Shown here one piece after another: positions 32,153 to 45,437 of a DNA stretch of 64,000 nucleotides. The position numbers and the translations under genes were made by a program. This DNA is from Spongilla lacustris (taxonomy: Eukaryota > Porifera > Demospongiae > Spongillida > Spongillidae), in contig OX442415.1 in NCBI GenBank assembly GCA_949361645.1, positions 7,715,573 to 7,779,572 of the forward strand. The letters are read 5' to 3'. The notes below the pieces were generated by a model. That model made no database searches and was not told the origin of the DNA. It worked only from the letters and a program-made list of their open reading frames with translations. Each line of letters begins with the position of its first letter. Positions within the stretch are counted from its first letter, which is position 1.

Positions 32153-34200
32153 GAAATCGCATTAATCGCCAAATTGTTTCGAATAACCGATTTGCAAGTT
32201 GCTATAAACCCGACTGAAAAATCGATTGGACTTTATTTCATAGTTGAAATAATCCATTTTGATATATCCTAAAGTGTTATGACGTGCACGAACACCAGTG
32301 CTTAGAGTTAGACTGAACAACAGTCTCCAGCTATTTTACCAGAGCTGTCATCAGCCAATTATAGCTGGCCCGCCCGCTCGTTACCACCGGCTCTATTTAG
32401 GCGGGAGGTTATTTCCCGTCTAATTCAATGCTTTTAAAATTAATTTTAAAACGACAGAAAAATGTTCTTTTTACACCACCATTGCCTACCTTTCTCAGAC
32501 AAAATGTATTTTATATCTTGTTTCATTCAATTTGCATTATTTGTGAAGCCATACAGAAAATGCATACAAGAACAACAATTAGGTTTGTCCGACATAAAAA
32601 TCCCGCCGTTGTAATGTCATATCAACACAATTTCAATGTTTTTGTGCAGATATTATGTGAATCATAACACTGGTCAATTTTGAAAAATCTTATGCTTGCA
32701 TTAAGCTTTATAGTGATGAAGAAAAGTTGGGTAGAGGACCCTCATGTTCGTACAGCATATCAGCAACTTGTTTCATAGTTGGAGTTTCTAATGTACTTGT
32801 GTGGCTACTCTGACTGGAAAAAATACATGTATATATGGCTCAGATACTTGCACAGCGACTCGCTAATGCAAATACGGTACTGCATGCTTACGTAAGTGCA
32901 TCCGTATTCGGAGGAGTACGGACATCGGCAGTCATAGGCTTCCGATCCCCGTGTGTGGACTGATTGCATACGGATGTGGATACAGATCCCTGCAGTTAGT
33001 ACGTCCGCTTACGTATTTAATTTGTATGCATTACATTTCACCCGTCTTTCAATCCGTTCTTACACTGTAGCGGTACGTATACAATATCAATGCCCCGCCT
33101 TTTAGTAGCTAGTATACCTACTCCGCTAAACATCGCACATTTAATGACTATACAAACGATGTTTATTATTATTATTATTTAAAAAACACAACAGCAAACA
33201 AATCACTTGATCAAGCAAAGTCACTTCACAGTCATAGATATTAGAGATACCTCTAATATCTATGCTTCAGTTAACTCATAAATTCACACTCTTGTGCTGT
33301 ATGGGGAAAAGGCAATACTAACACATGCAGAGACGTCGCGAATAGCACTAACCTGAACATGTTGCGCTTCTGTGGCCACAATGAGGATTGTTTTGAACTA
33401 GCGTATTGCATTGGATGACGTGCGTTACAATCGCTACACATAAAGTATTAGTCACTCACCAAGATTGGAAGAGAACTGACTTCTGTCGTAGCGCGTGACA
33501 CAGCAATGACGCTAGTAGTAGGCTAGGAAACAATAACAATGCTAACTTACAGATTTCTGCGAAATCGCCTATAGGACCAGTAGCATAAAAACAAGCAAAA
33601 CACAATTGGTTATCAAAACGGACGCTCACCTACATGTAGATCGAACCCATCCCTAAATAGAGGCACATGCATGTTGAATTATGTTTCGCTTACCACCTAG
33701 CATGTCCGATTGGCGCTCGAACCGCTATAGCCATGCATGCGCTGTTATTAGAACGAAAGGCATATAAATAACGGCACGTTTTGTGTTTACCTAGCTTTCT
33801 CAGCGTCCGAGGCATTTTTTACGTTGCAAATATCGACAAGTAGGCCAATTTATATATCCAGAGCAGCGTGAGCATCGACGGCGTGAGCATCATAGGCTCA
33901 TGATCACATAGTCGAAGTGTACTCTGGATTCGCACACAACAAAGGCCATTGCTTTGCTATCAGGTGAAGCTGCATGCTGTTGCCTCTCTCGTATGAAATG
34001 GAGCATCACAAATTCAGCTTCCCGGGATTCAGTCCAAAGTGACTCTAGTAATAATATAGCGCATGCAATAAATAGAAATACGATGGCAATCCACGAGTAA
34101 TACAAACCTCATTTCAGTTGACGTAGTAATCTGTCTCGTTTACTGTTAAATGAAGAATCGAAGAGCTCTAAGGTCGCCATTTCAACCGCCAAAAGCTACA
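31000..34200. other. No gene recognised; contains poly-C and poly-G tracts
   Basis: A C run lies at about 31947-31961 and a 34-base G run at 32118-32151. After the G run, CGAATAACCGATTTG and GAAAAATCGATT resemble the subterminal repeats of element H1. A short hairpin GATATTAGAG/CTCTAATATC is at 33237-33263. An ORF at 33890-34105 (minus) begins with a hydrophobic helix, but nothing else supports it. Confidence 0.45.
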
Positions 34201-34249
34201 GCCAAATAATAGTCACGAGATCAAAACGATAATAATTAATAAACTTGAC

Positions 34250-34495
34250 ACACAAGAGCTAGCGAGGCGGATCTGAAGCGATATAATAAAATTGTATTAA
34301 CACCTGACGCGACTCTAAGAGCTGTATGCAGGGGAGCAGATTGCCTTTTGGAACGGAGTCAACGGACGATGATTACGGCAAGAGCTAGCTAGCTCGAGGC
34401 GGAGCTGAAGCGATATAATAAAATTGGATCACATGACGCGACTCTAAGAGCTATATGCAGGGGACCGGATTGCTTTATTGGAACGGACGATGACA
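34250..34495. repeat. Tandem duplication of about 125 bases
   Basis: GAAGCGATATAATAAAATTG, ACGCGACTCTAAGAGCT and ATGCAGGGG, GGAACGGA, ACGATGA recur in order at 34255-34370 and 34382-34493. A hairpin of CTCTCTTTCAT/ATGAAAGAGAG follows at about 34507-34541. Confidence 0.8.
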
Positions 34496-35106
34496 CTGCA
34501 TGTGGACTCTCTTTCATCCACATGCATGTGAATGAAAGAGAGCATACAGTAGTGACATACTACAGACTACTATACATGTATATATAGTAAAGAGAGCATC
34601 TACAGCGGACTACCACAGAAAAGAGAGCACACAGTACATAGTACTACAGACTTCTGACTACATGTAGTAGTCTGTAGAATGCAGTATGTATAATGATAAT
34701 TTTTATTTGTGCTTGTCAGTTACCTGCATGCTTGCATGTGTCTTATGCATGCATGTATATGCATCGATCATTGTCCATGCTGGGTGTATACTGTAGAACT
34801 GCATGATGATGCACAAAAGGCAATAGCAATTGACGTATATAGTGCATCTTGTATGAATAAAAACCCAGATAATTGGTTTGAAAATTCATGTACACTGCAT
34901 ATAAAAAGTATAAGATTGTATAATCATTCCATGCAATACATACCGGCGTATTTAGCTATATACATGTATAGTATAGCTGACTACTCCATGCCGGAGTACT
35001 CGCTCTTATTATAAGCAATGTACTGGCATTGAAGACTTTAGAGTTAGGTTTAACATACTATAGCCGGCTGTGACACTCCGGCAGGTGCACTGATATGATG
35101 CATATA

Positions 35107-35230
35107 TCAGTATCCTATCTTGATATGGCTGTTCTTTTTATGTTTGTGTACTTCAGTTTATTCAGCTGTGCATCTTCTAGTATAAGACCTCTAAGAGAAG
35201 AGGTATATCGATCGAGGCAACTGCAAATCA
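35107..35230 (+). CDS. Possible signal-peptide exon of an unknown gene
   Basis: MAVLFMFVYFSLFSCASSS reads as a signal peptide followed by IRPLREEVYRSRQLQITF. A downstream open stretch at 35610-35776 (MEDVIINVNCTYFGN, CPAPDIV) ends at ACAG|GTATGA and could be another exon. Family unknown; splice joins were not verified. Confidence 0.2.
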
Positions 35231-36130
35231 CTTTCACTTCTGATTTGACTCGAACTGCATGCATGCATGCATGGGTTAATAGTGATTCACCTAATGTATA
35301 TTTATATACAGACCATATACTATGATTATTGACACAATAAACATATAATGTTTATGCTTGTGTATTAGAAAGGGATTGATGTTTTAGTGAAAACATGTAT
35401 TGAGGAGCGGAATTTAGTTTCTGAGTTCGAGAGACGAATAATTACTACGCGTTATACTGATAACTTTTCAACTGTTCACGTAGCTTCGCATGCATGTATG
35501 TATTGTTATAGACCGATGTCAGCACTAACATCACAGCAAAGAGAAGAGGCTCTGCCGTTAGAGAATGCATGCATCTGTAGTGCATCTAGGCTATAGGCCT
35601 ATTTCTGATCCGTCAGTGCAGGTTGATGACGTCCACCAAGACATGTACATTAGCTGCATGGAGGACGTGATTATAAATGTAAATTGTACATATTTTGGTA
35701 ACCACAACGTGTACCGGTGTCTCATGCAGTCACGTCTTGAGATGTTTACCTGCCCCGCCCCCGATATAGTTACAGGTATGAACAATCGAATATCAGCACG
35801 CACTGATTAGTTATCTCGTGAGAGATTTTGTTACTAACACAACATGGTAATCCAGGTGCATGTCGAATAGATTCTCACGATCACTTGTGCGAAGCGCGCG
35901 TTTTTAAATTAGTGAACCGCCATTCCATTTCCAACTCAACGAGGATTAAGTGACAGCCATACTGTTCGAAAGCAAATATTCACGTCATAAAAAATATATC
36001 ATATGTACAAACTAAACGTCTATTAACTGGAGAAAATCGGCTGGGAAGGAGGCGGAACGAAGGAAGAGTCTGAAAATTTCTTCTTGAACATTTATGCATT
36101 CATGGGAGGCAACAGGAACTGTGGAACACT

Positions 36131-38085
36131 GTGACTCAAGTAAGGGTCACGCCCACTTCTGGTCAGGCCATTCTCAGGGGGTAGTCACACCACATAGATC
36201 CGTCCAAATTGGTGTATCAAATATGAAGTGTACCTGAAATAGGTCAATATAAGTGGATTCTGCATGGAAGAGTATGGCTCACGTGATGGTAACGCCCACT
36301 TCCGGTCACGCCATCCCCAGGGGGTAGTCACACCACATACATCTGTCCAAATTGGTGTAACAAATATGAAGTGTACCTGAGATGAGTCAATATAAGTGGA
36401 TTCTGTGTGGAAGAGTATGGCTCACGTGACGGTAACGCCCACTTCCGGTCACGCCATCCCCAGGGGGTAGTCACACCACATACATCTGTCAAAGTTGGTA
36501 TATTAAAAATGAAGTGTACCTGAAATAGGTCAATATAAGTGGATTCTGTGTGGTAGAGTATGGCTCACGTGACGGTAACGCCCACTTCCGGTCACGCCAC
36601 CCCCAGGGGGTAGTCACACCACATACATCTGTCAAAGTTGGTGTATTAAATATGAAGTGTACCTGAAATAGGTCAATATAAGTGGATTCTGTGTTGTAGA
36701 GTATGGCTCACGTGACGGTAACGCCCACTTCCGGTCACACCATCCCCAGGGGGTAGTCACACCACATACATCTGTCCAAATTGGTGTATCAAATATGAAG
36801 TGTACCTGAGATGGGTCAATATAAGTGGATTCTGTGTGGAAGAGTATGGCTCACGTGACGGTAACGCCCACTTCCGGTCACGCCATCCCCAGGGGGTAGT
36901 CACACCACATACATCTGTCAAAGTTGGTGTATTAAATATGAAGTGTACCTGAAATAGGTCAATATAAGTGGATTCTGTGTGGTAGAGTATGGCTCACGTG
37001 ACGGTAACGCCCACTTCCGGTCACACCATCCCCAGGGGGTAGTCACACCACATACATCTGTCCAAATTGGTGTATCAAATATGAAGTGTACCTGAGATGG
37101 GTCAATATAAGTGGATTCTGTGTGGTAGAGTATGGCTCACGTGACGGTAACGCCCACTTCCAGTCACGCCATCCCCAGGGGGTAGTCACACCACATACAT
37201 CTGTCAAAGTTGGTGTATTAAATATGAAGTGTACTTGAGATAGGTCAATATAATTGGATTTTGTGTGGTAGAGTATGGCTCACGTGACGGTAACGCCCAC
37301 TTCCGGTCACGCCATCCCCAGGGGGTAGTTACACCACATACATCTGTCCAAATTGGTGTATTAAATATGAAGTGTACCTGAAATAGGTCAATATAAGTGG
37401 ATTCTGTGTTGTAGAGTATGGCTCACGTGACGGTAACGCCCACTTCCGGTCACGCCATCCCCAGGGGGTAGTCACACCACATACATCTGTCAAAGCTGGT
37501 GCATTAAATATGAAGTGTACTTGAGATAGGTCAATATAAGTGGATTCTGTGTGGAAGAGTATGGCTCACGTGACGGTAACGCCCACTTCCGGTCACGCCA
37601 TCCCCAGGGGGTAGTCACACCACATACATCTGTCCAAATTGGTGTATTAAATATGAAGTGTACCTGAAATAGGTCAATGTAAGTGGATTCTGTGTGGTAG
37701 AGTATGGCTCACGTGACGGTAACGCCCACTTCCGGTCACGCCATCCCCAGGGGGTAGTCACACCACATACATCTGTCCAAATTGGTGTATTAAATATGAA
37801 GTGTACCTGAAATAGGTCAATATAAGTGGATTCTGTGTTGTAGAGTATGGCTCACGTGACGGTAACGCCCACTTCCGGTCACGCTATCCTCAGGGGGTAG
37901 TCACACCACATACATCTGTCCAAATTGGTGTATCAAATATGAAGTGTACCTGAGATAGGTAATATAAGTGGATTCTGTGTGGAAGAGTATGGCTCACATG
38001 ACGGTAACACCCACCTCCGGTCACGGTATTCTCAGGGGGTAGTCACTCCATATAGACCTGAAATATCAGATAGGTCAATACAACG
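36131..38085. repeat. 143-base-period satellite, about 13.6 units
   Basis: Unit landmarks AGTATGGCTCACGTGACGGT, ACGCCCACTTCCGGTCACGC, CCCCAGGGGGTAGTCACACC and GTCAATATAAGTGGATTCTG recur every 143 bases (for example 36271, 36414, 36557). Two main variants alternate irregularly: CTGTCCAAATTGGTG and CTGTCAAAGTTGGTG. The outer units are the most diverged. Nearly every unit carries the E-box CACGTG within TCACGTGA. Confidence 0.95.
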
Positions 38086-38254
38086 AGAACAACTTTGTTT
38101 TCAAGACTATGCAAGGGATTGTGGGTGGCCTCTGAACAACCTTATTCAGTATTTTTATCGTGAACTACTTGTTGCAAAGCCTAATATGCTGTCTTTATGA
38201 AAACTCTGTTATGTAGAGGTGGAGTGCCTAGGGATTGTGGGTGTGGACATGTGT

Positions 38255-38410
38255 GGAGTGCCATGAGATTTTCACTTGTGGGTGTGCATGTACATGTGTG
38301 GGTTGTGGGTGTGTGTACATGTGTGTAGTGCCGTCGGATTGTGGGTGTTGTACATGTGTGTGATTGTGGGTGTGTACATGTGTGTGATTGTGGGTGTGTA
38401 CGTGAGTGGA
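38255..38410. repeat. GT-rich minisatellite
   Basis: Repeats of GATTGTGGGTGTGTACATGT with variation. Cysteine- or histidine-rich translations here are artefacts of the repeat. Confidence 0.85.
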
Positions 38411-38439
38411 GTGCCTAGGCTTCCACTGCAACCATCGAG

Positions 38440-39728
38440 CGGGTACGCTTACGCTCCTCAGCTGTGCTAATTTAGAGTGCGTAATTATAAGATGACGACA
38501 TACCTTCAAGTGCCGTTTAATACTTTGGTGAAATTTGCAAAGTAAGTAGACGTTTAGATAAATTCGGCGCAGTGTTGACAGAAGGCTGGCGTAGTTTTCC
38601 ATTCATCGAGATTTGCAAATGCAAAGTGAGGACTCTTTCTGATATTACTTTCGTACCGATTATATGGAATTTTATTACACGTATATTGTACGGCTATCTC
38701 ACGTACGTTGACTATACGCAATCATTTACATTACGGAACTTACGATTGCCCAAAACCACACGTTTCGTCTGTAACACGCTAGCAACATGAAATACAGGAT
38801 TTGCGACGATACGTATTCAGCCCACCGAAGCGCTGTGTTGATAGCTGTTTTGAGTGCTATTTGTTGTCTAAGAACCTGGTTAGCATACACATAGGTTACT
38901 TGATACTTTGTTGTTATTCTGAGCATGTTCATTTAGTATGCTCACCCACTTCATTCTGTTCTGTGCTATCTTCCCATCACATGCATAGAGGCCTACACCG
39001 TACGCGTGTTTACAAGAACACCCCCGGGCCATATGTTTTGTAGAGAATTGAAGCACTGGCTTGCTGGTCAGGGAGTTACCAGGAGTCACCTCCGGTTGGT
39101 ATGGCAAAACACAACCAAAAGGCATGGGACTCCCCAAAACGTTCTATAGCCACAGTCAGCACTCTTCCCTCTAACCTCACAGGCCCACTATTCGAAGCTT
39201 ACCCTACTGGCTGCATGCAACAGAGCATCAGGCTAAATACACTATACCTGTCACTTCATTAATTGGGTCTATGTATGTATGAATAGCTAACAATTGGTCT
39301 TCATTTGGGCTGTCCTCACAGTTGTCACCATTGTGGTTCTGAAGTGACCAATTAAGTTGTTCATGCCCTTAGTTGCTGAAAAAGTGAAGGGCACCACCAT
39401 AGACATGCCACTGTCAATTCCGTGCTGATCGGACTCCATCTTGCTTGGAGCCTTCTGTCCTTTATGGTTCTCATGATTATGGGATTACCATGGTAACCTG
39501 GCAGTCCTTGCCTGCATGAGAAGCCTCCTGCAGCCACAGAGGCCAGAGGAGGTGGCCAACCAAGCATAGCACACTAAATATGTGATATATGTACACCTAT
39601 ACACAACAACCGTCTTGAGTCATAAGCCGTTAAAATTTCTGAAGGAGCTTGTTCATCACCATGCCTACTCTTACATGCATGCTACAAAGACTACCATGCA
39701 AGGAAATGTGGCTTCCATATATTGTGGG
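38440..39728. other. No gene recognised
   Basis: No domain or splice-supported exon is visible on either strand. Confidence 0.45.
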
Positions 39729-39730
39729 TA

Positions 39731-40289
39731 GGGTCAACTACCGATAAGCTTTGTCCTTACCGCTTACCGGTTAGGTTTTATCCGATACCGTTAAGCAACG
39801 GGTAAGACACTTTCTTATTCATTACCGTTCATGCAGTATAAGAGATAATTTCGTACTGAATATTATCGGTACCAGTCAGCTTCTTATTGATTGTTGCACG
39901 TACGTACTTACTATTCACGATAGTGGTCAAAACTAACCGAATTTAGTGTTATGAATAATTACTTGGAGGAAATATTCGCTCATATATATTCAGAGTGACG
40001 TCAACGCAAGGAACTGTACTAATACACGGTCCGCTGGTATACAATTACGGAGAGGTCACATGATACTTGACCATTATGCAGTAGTAGATGTGCATGTTAG
40101 AAAAGATGGGAGTGACTCATAGCTTTGGACACGCCCTCTTCCTTAGCGGTAATCATTACCATTCAGTAGGAAAGCTTATCGTGTAAGTTTATCATCGATA
40201 GAGAAGAAAAATTTCAGTACATAATTGACAAGAGGTATTTACTTACTGATAATTATCGATAAGCTCAAAACCTTACCAATAGTTGGCCC
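39731..40289. mobile_element. M2: complete M-family MITE
   Basis: Inverted ends GGGTCAACTACCGATAAG and TTACCAATAGTTGGCCC with flanking TA on both sides (39729-39730 and 40290-40291). Length 559 bases, no ORF. Serves as the empty-site reference for element A and for the pieces of M1. Confidence 0.78.
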
Positions 40290-40299
40290 TATTTGGGGT

Positions 40300-41340
40300 T
40301 CTGTTGGCCAAGTAGCATTCAGTGGAAGGCTTTATTTCTAGATCTGTAACTGAGTTCATTTATAGTGAAGTCTGCCATTAATCTTATCCTTATGATACAC
40401 ATGTATATAGAGTTGCTAATTTATCAACAGTCTAAGAACTTTTGAATTCAATGTTAATACATTTCTTTATTCCATCACTAAGTCAGTTTAGTTTATGACC
40501 ATAGGCATATTTTATGCCTAACACTCTAGCAGTCAATTTCATCAGGCATCCTTCGCATAGGCCCCTCACCTAGGCAGGTATTACTGGGGAGCACAAGTAT
40601 GGTTTACATGAAGTCCTATAATGCTACAATTCTATGGAAATGGATCAATTAATGAAAATAGTGATTCTTCATTTCTTGGAACTGTGTACACACCAATGAG
40701 AATGATCTATACAGTGGATTTAAACTTCCGCTGTGATCAAATAAGTGTTAATCTCACAACTATTTTATTATATTATTTTATTTTATTTTATGTATGTATT
40801 TATGTATTCATAAAAAATGTAGTGTCTTAATAATTCCGCACAAATATGTATATACAATTTCTATAATCCTAGAACTTTCATTCCATACGCTCAGCAATAA
40901 GACAGCCTGACAAAGGACAGTTGGTGGTAATATTTATATTAGTGCATATTTATTTATGCCATTACTTGCCATTGTGTAATACATGTGCACATAAATTGCT
41001 ACCATTATCATTATCATTATCATTATCATTTATTCTGCTTTAAATACATATGTATGTTGCAATCATTCATCAAAGCACATGCTCAATAATATATAAAAAT
41101 TACAGAAACATAGCCCTTTGAGGTTGCTAATACATGTAGCTGCAATTAAAAGTTGGCTAATGAGGGATGGAATACATGTATTGAAGCTCATTCTGATCAA
41201 GTATGGAATAACATGAGTGATAATATCGATGCACATGTAGTCAGCAATTAGGAGGGTGTTCAGGTCCTTCAGGAGTTTGGAAATTCAACCTTCTAACAGC
41301 AATCTCCGCTTTTGCATATTAATAGTCTAAAGTATTGAGA
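40300..41340. other. No gene; microsatellites
   Basis: An AT-rich (TTTTA)n-like stretch at 40763-40810 and (ATTATC)n at 40998-41030. Confidence 0.55.
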
Positions 41341-43625
41341 ATATACCAGGTATAATCAGAAACGAGAGTATGTAAAATATGCTCCAAAGATTTACATACT
41401 TTGGTCACAATCCATTTCATGCTGTAAATACACATCTGTCCCTTCCTTTCAAGATGAGTGCAGATAAAATCATCACTTGTCAAGGGCACTTTCCCACCTG
41501 ACAAGAAAAGTGTCAGACTATTTGACTAGTTACTTCTCTTCATTTAGCTATAACATGTATCCCTGGTACACCTCGTGGGATGGCTGAATTGCATCGTGGA
41601 TGGCCTGTCACGTAATCTCATGCCACGATTCTTCCCTCTCGCGTGCCAGGCACACCTGTCACCAGCAGCACTTCCATCATGACTAGCAGTTACTTCTTAC
41701 TAGGGCTGTGGCTCAATTTACCTCCACCACCTACAGGGCAGGGATCCGGAGGTATATTTCCACTTCACCAAAAGGCTCAGCAGTCCCACCTCCATCAACC
41801 CTATATACGTCGAGTCTAGCCATCCGGGGAATACAACGCTCGCAGGACCCAGGACCTCCAGCCGAGGCGACGACCACTCACCAATGCCATCCTGGTCCAG
41901 ATGCTAGGGTTGCTGGATTCTGATCACCTCCAGACTCATGACATGCTGATGGTGAAGGCTGCTCTAACCCTTGGATCCTGAGAGTGTGTGAATTCATGAC
42001 TCTGGGAAAGGACAAATTCAACCCAAAAATTCATCCCACCAGACAAGATATCACTTGGTTTGATGATAGTCTTTTATCACAAAATCAAACAACCAACCGG
42101 GCTGGTAGGGGCAATACCATATAAGTAGGCCACACAGGGACAGCCACATGTCTGGTTTCTGCCATGCATGGAGGCCTACCTCAACCACTATCAGGAGTCC
42201 CATCAGACAGCACCATTTTGTTTTAAAACTGGACGGCCCCTTTCATCCAGAGCTGTGCGATCCATCTTGCGAGACCTGCTACACCGATTGGGACATGACT
42301 CCTCCCAATACAATACACACAATGTCAGGCAGGACTTCCACCATCCACCATCCAACAACTGGGATGTTGGCACAGTTCAGCATTCCCTGCCTACACCAGA
42401 CATGCTCTGACATGTCCTACTGACTCTGCAAGTTTAGCCCTAGCCCCCCCTGACTCAATCCACACACTTTACCCCTCTTGTATGCTAGTTGTACATGTAC
42501 CTACCACCTGAAATCGCACTAAAACCAATCTATAGGGGGTTACACTTTGGGCGGCACCTTTCGGGCTTCTACCCTGACCAATCACTTCAAACCTATGACT
42601 GCATCATGGTATGGCACATCAGGTCGCAAAGGCAAGCCAGTGCCACCTTGGTCCCAGACGTGGTCCAATGGGTACACTATGTCACAAGGTTGCCGCCTGA
42701 CCCCTTTTGGGCAAACTGTTATCGTCAACTAGTTTAGACGCATGACAGGGACATAGATGGGGTATGCATGAGTCAGATATATACAGTCTAGGTTACGCAT
42801 AGGCACAGAAGGAGTATTCATACAGCATTATGTTTTTTTGTTTATGGAGTAAACAATGTTTAAAATATTTTGATGATGGGTGAATGCTTGCCCCTGCTTA
42901 TAATTAGATGTAGTATGGGAAAGCATACAGAGCGGACTTTGTCTAAGGTTAAAGTAGGTCTAGCCGCCTGCCTGTCGGCAACTCACCCCTCTAAACATAG
43001 TATCCCAAACTAGATTATTCCTTCGTCTGGTTCCAGGTATTGCATTGCTATATACATTGTATGATGGTGTTCTTGGGAAAGCAACCATTCAGTCCCATAG
43101 CCAGCTACCGACAACCTGAATATTTGCTGACCCACCCAACACTCTTGTGCACTGTTTGTACCTGTACACTGATTTTCCTGTCATACATCAAAGGCAGGTG
43201 GCAGCCTTAGGGCTTCTATCCTGACCAACCACGTCAGACCCATGACCGCGTCATGGTGTTGTGGCACATCTGGTTGCACCCAAGGCAAGCCAGCGCTACC
43301 TTGGTCCCAGACTTATCGTCAACTTGTTTAGATGCATGACAGGGACCTAGATGGGGTATGCATGAGTCAGATATATAGGTTATGCATAAGCACAGAAGGA
43401 GCATTATATAGTCTAAATATACCAGGTATAATCAGAAACGAGAGTACATGTATGTAAAGTATGCTCCAAAGATTTATATACTTTGGTCACAATCCATTTT
43501 ATGCTTTAAATGCACATCTTTCCTTCACACTTACTTTCAAGATGAGTGCAGATAAAATCATCACTTGTCAAGGGCACTCACAAGAAAAGTGTCAGACTAT
43601 TTGACTATAGCTTATACTACTCTCT
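41340..43625 (+). mobile_element. Tyrosine-recombinase retroelement/transposon remnant between direct repeats
   Basis: Direct repeats of about 190 bases (AGGTATAATCAGAAACGAGA, TACTTTGGTCACAATCCATT, GTCAAGGGCACT) lie at 41340-41530 and 43420-43625; a third copy is at 29690-29870. Between them is a broken tyrosine-recombinase gene. The arrangement fits a YR retrotransposon of the DIRS/Ngaro sort, but no reverse transcriptase is visible. Confidence 0.5.
41700..42420 (+). pseudogene. Tyrosine recombinase pseudogene
   Basis: Frames in order: AQFTSTTYRAGIRRYISTSP (N-terminal SAM-like part), MTLGKDKFNPKIHPTRQDI, AYLNHYQESHQTAPF, RSILRDLLHRLGHDSSQYNT followed by HSFRAG (catalytic H-x-x-R), then LGCWHSSAFPAYTR with the W and the nucleophile Tyr. 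At least four frame changes interrupt the gene. Confidence 0.7.
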
Positions 43626-44240
43626 TCATGTAGCTATGACATCATCAATCATATTTGGAGGTCAGGCAGGGCACATGTGTTATACCCAGGTACTGACAAA
43701 AGGGTATATGTTGTCATAAGTGAAATGGTATTGTAATTTATACAGATAGCTACGTTTGTGTTTGTTAATGTAATACTGAATCCATAAATGTTTCATTGTC
43801 TTGTCGGCTGGTGACCTCCATGTTTTGCCAGCGTGTGTTGATATTAGTACACAGAAAATCGAACTATGGTCAAAGCCATTAAATATTGCTTACGAGTTTT
43901 GATGACATTCCTTACACAATATAATATAATATTGCAGATAAGTTTAACAGCTACATGTACATGTAGGCAAATTCCTTTATTGATTCATTTTGATCCAAAT
44001 GCTCATTTCTTGGTATATTAAATACTTATAAGTGCATGGTATGACATCATTGCGGCAGACTGTATGGCAGCAGACTGTATGACAACTGACGGTATGGCAG
44101 CAGACTGTATGACAACTGAGGTTGTATACATGTAGGTATCATTTATACGACTACAGTACACTGGCATTTGGCAAACATGAATGTACAGGTTGTAAACAGT
44201 GTTAGAAGATGAAGGCAAGCAGTTACACATCAATCCACTA
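42530..44240 (+). repeat. X2: duplicated block, matches X1
   Basis: Same order of shared segments as X1. X2 holds a tandem 36-base repeat, ATGGCAGCAGACTGTATGAC, at about 44060-44115 that X1 lacks. Confidence 0.8.
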
Positions 44241-44635
44241 CATGTACATAAGTATGCAATGCTGGGCCTTATTACCAGTGACAACAGTACTTTGCCTTAG
44301 GCAGGTGACTGGCACTGGACATGTACTTTGGACACTTGCTGCATGCAATTGTATACCAATACATGTATACATAGCATATCTTAGGCATGGGATTAAAACA
44401 TTTAGCTAATTATTAGTGGCAACTATATTTTGTGATATTTGGTGCTTGAGCAATAGACATATAGGATTTGCTTTTCTATTTCCTAGGGTGAAATTGCCAG
44501 TATAGTGTGTGCCACGCATTACCAAAGAGACTTATCAGTTTGGAATTTATACATGTATATTTGAAAAGACTGATCCTGATAATGTCCTGGACTACCTTTA
44601 TTACTGCACTGTGTAAAAAGGGTTGTTATACACTA

Positions 44636-44775
44636 GTGTATAACATCACTAGTGTATAACATCACTAGTGTATAACATCAATTAGTGGTGTATATATATT
44701 GAGACGTTATATACACGTATACGCAATAACGTCTATATACACACTGTTATACAGTAGTGTATAACAATTCATTTG
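44636..44775. repeat. Palindromic tandem repeat upstream of calmodulin copy 2
   Basis: CACTAGTGTATAACAT repeats three times and TTATACACTAGTGTATAA is a perfect palindrome. An inverted pair ACGTTATATACAC/GTCTATATACAC follows. Absent from copy 1. Confidence 0.75.
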
Positions 44776-44993
44776 CCTGCATGCTTCAGCATATTTCGAA
44801 TAGGCGTTTCAAGATCAAGCATCACAGACAGATCTTTCAAAACACATGCTCATGCACTTACAGGTGAAAAATATAAGGTGAATTATTATTAACACTAATT
44901 GATTGTTTCAACAGCGCACGTGTTGTTCAAAAGGTTTTAATTACATATATATAAGGCATGTCCACTCGTTAATTTACAGATCAGTAAAGAACC

Positions 44994-45437
44994 ATGGATC
45001 GGTTTAAAACAGAACAATTAGCGGAATACAGGCGCGTCTTTGACATATTTGATAAGAGCGGGGACGGCACGATAAATGGTCCGGAGCTGTTTCCCTTGAT
45101 GGAGTATCTTGGCCTACCTACTACGTTCCGCCAGTTTCAAGCTTTCCTTACGACCGTTGACAGCAACAAGGACGGGAAAATCAGCTTCGATGAATTTATC
45201 GCGATCATGAGCAAAACGATCAAAACGGAATCTTTGGCTAAAGTATTCAGGGCAGCTGACAAAAACAAGGACGGCTACCTCTCGTTGGACGAACTTCGTA
45301 ACGCGCTACAGCAGAACGGCGAAAGCGTCAGCAATGACGTAGTGGAGCGATACATGGCTGTGGGGGATATCAGCGGAGACGGGAGGTTGAATTATGATGA
45401 GTTTAGCATCCTGATGGTACACTACATTAAAAAATAA
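44994..45437 (+). CDS. Calmodulin-like EF-hand protein, copy 2
   Basis: Intact 147-codon ORF with all four EF-hand loops as in copy 1. It differs at residues 3 (Arg), 6 (Thr), 9 (Leu), 70 (Ala) and 135 (Asp), the last within loop 4 but conservative. The upstream ATTTACAGATCAGT is also conserved, again suggesting an acceptor just before the start codon. The 5' flank over at least 700 bases and the 3' flank over about 100 bases align with copy 1, so this is a DNA-level duplication and not a retrocopy. Function expected: Ca2+ sensor. Confidence 0.93.
   Translation: MDRFKTEQLAEYRRVFDIFDKSGDGTINGPELFPLMEYLGLPTTFRQFQAFLTTVDSNKDGKISFDEFIAIMSKTIKTESLAKVFRAADKNKDGYLSLDELRNALQQNGESVSNDVVERYMAVGDISGDGRLNYDEFSILMVHYIKK

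Noticed and set aside
33890..34105. Short minus-strand ORF starting with a hydrophobic helix
   Set aside because: No family, no splice evidence and a random-looking remainder.
36131..38085. CRISPR-like look of regularly repeated units
   Set aside because: Whole 143-base units are repeated with no unique spacers, in a eukaryotic genome; it is a satellite.
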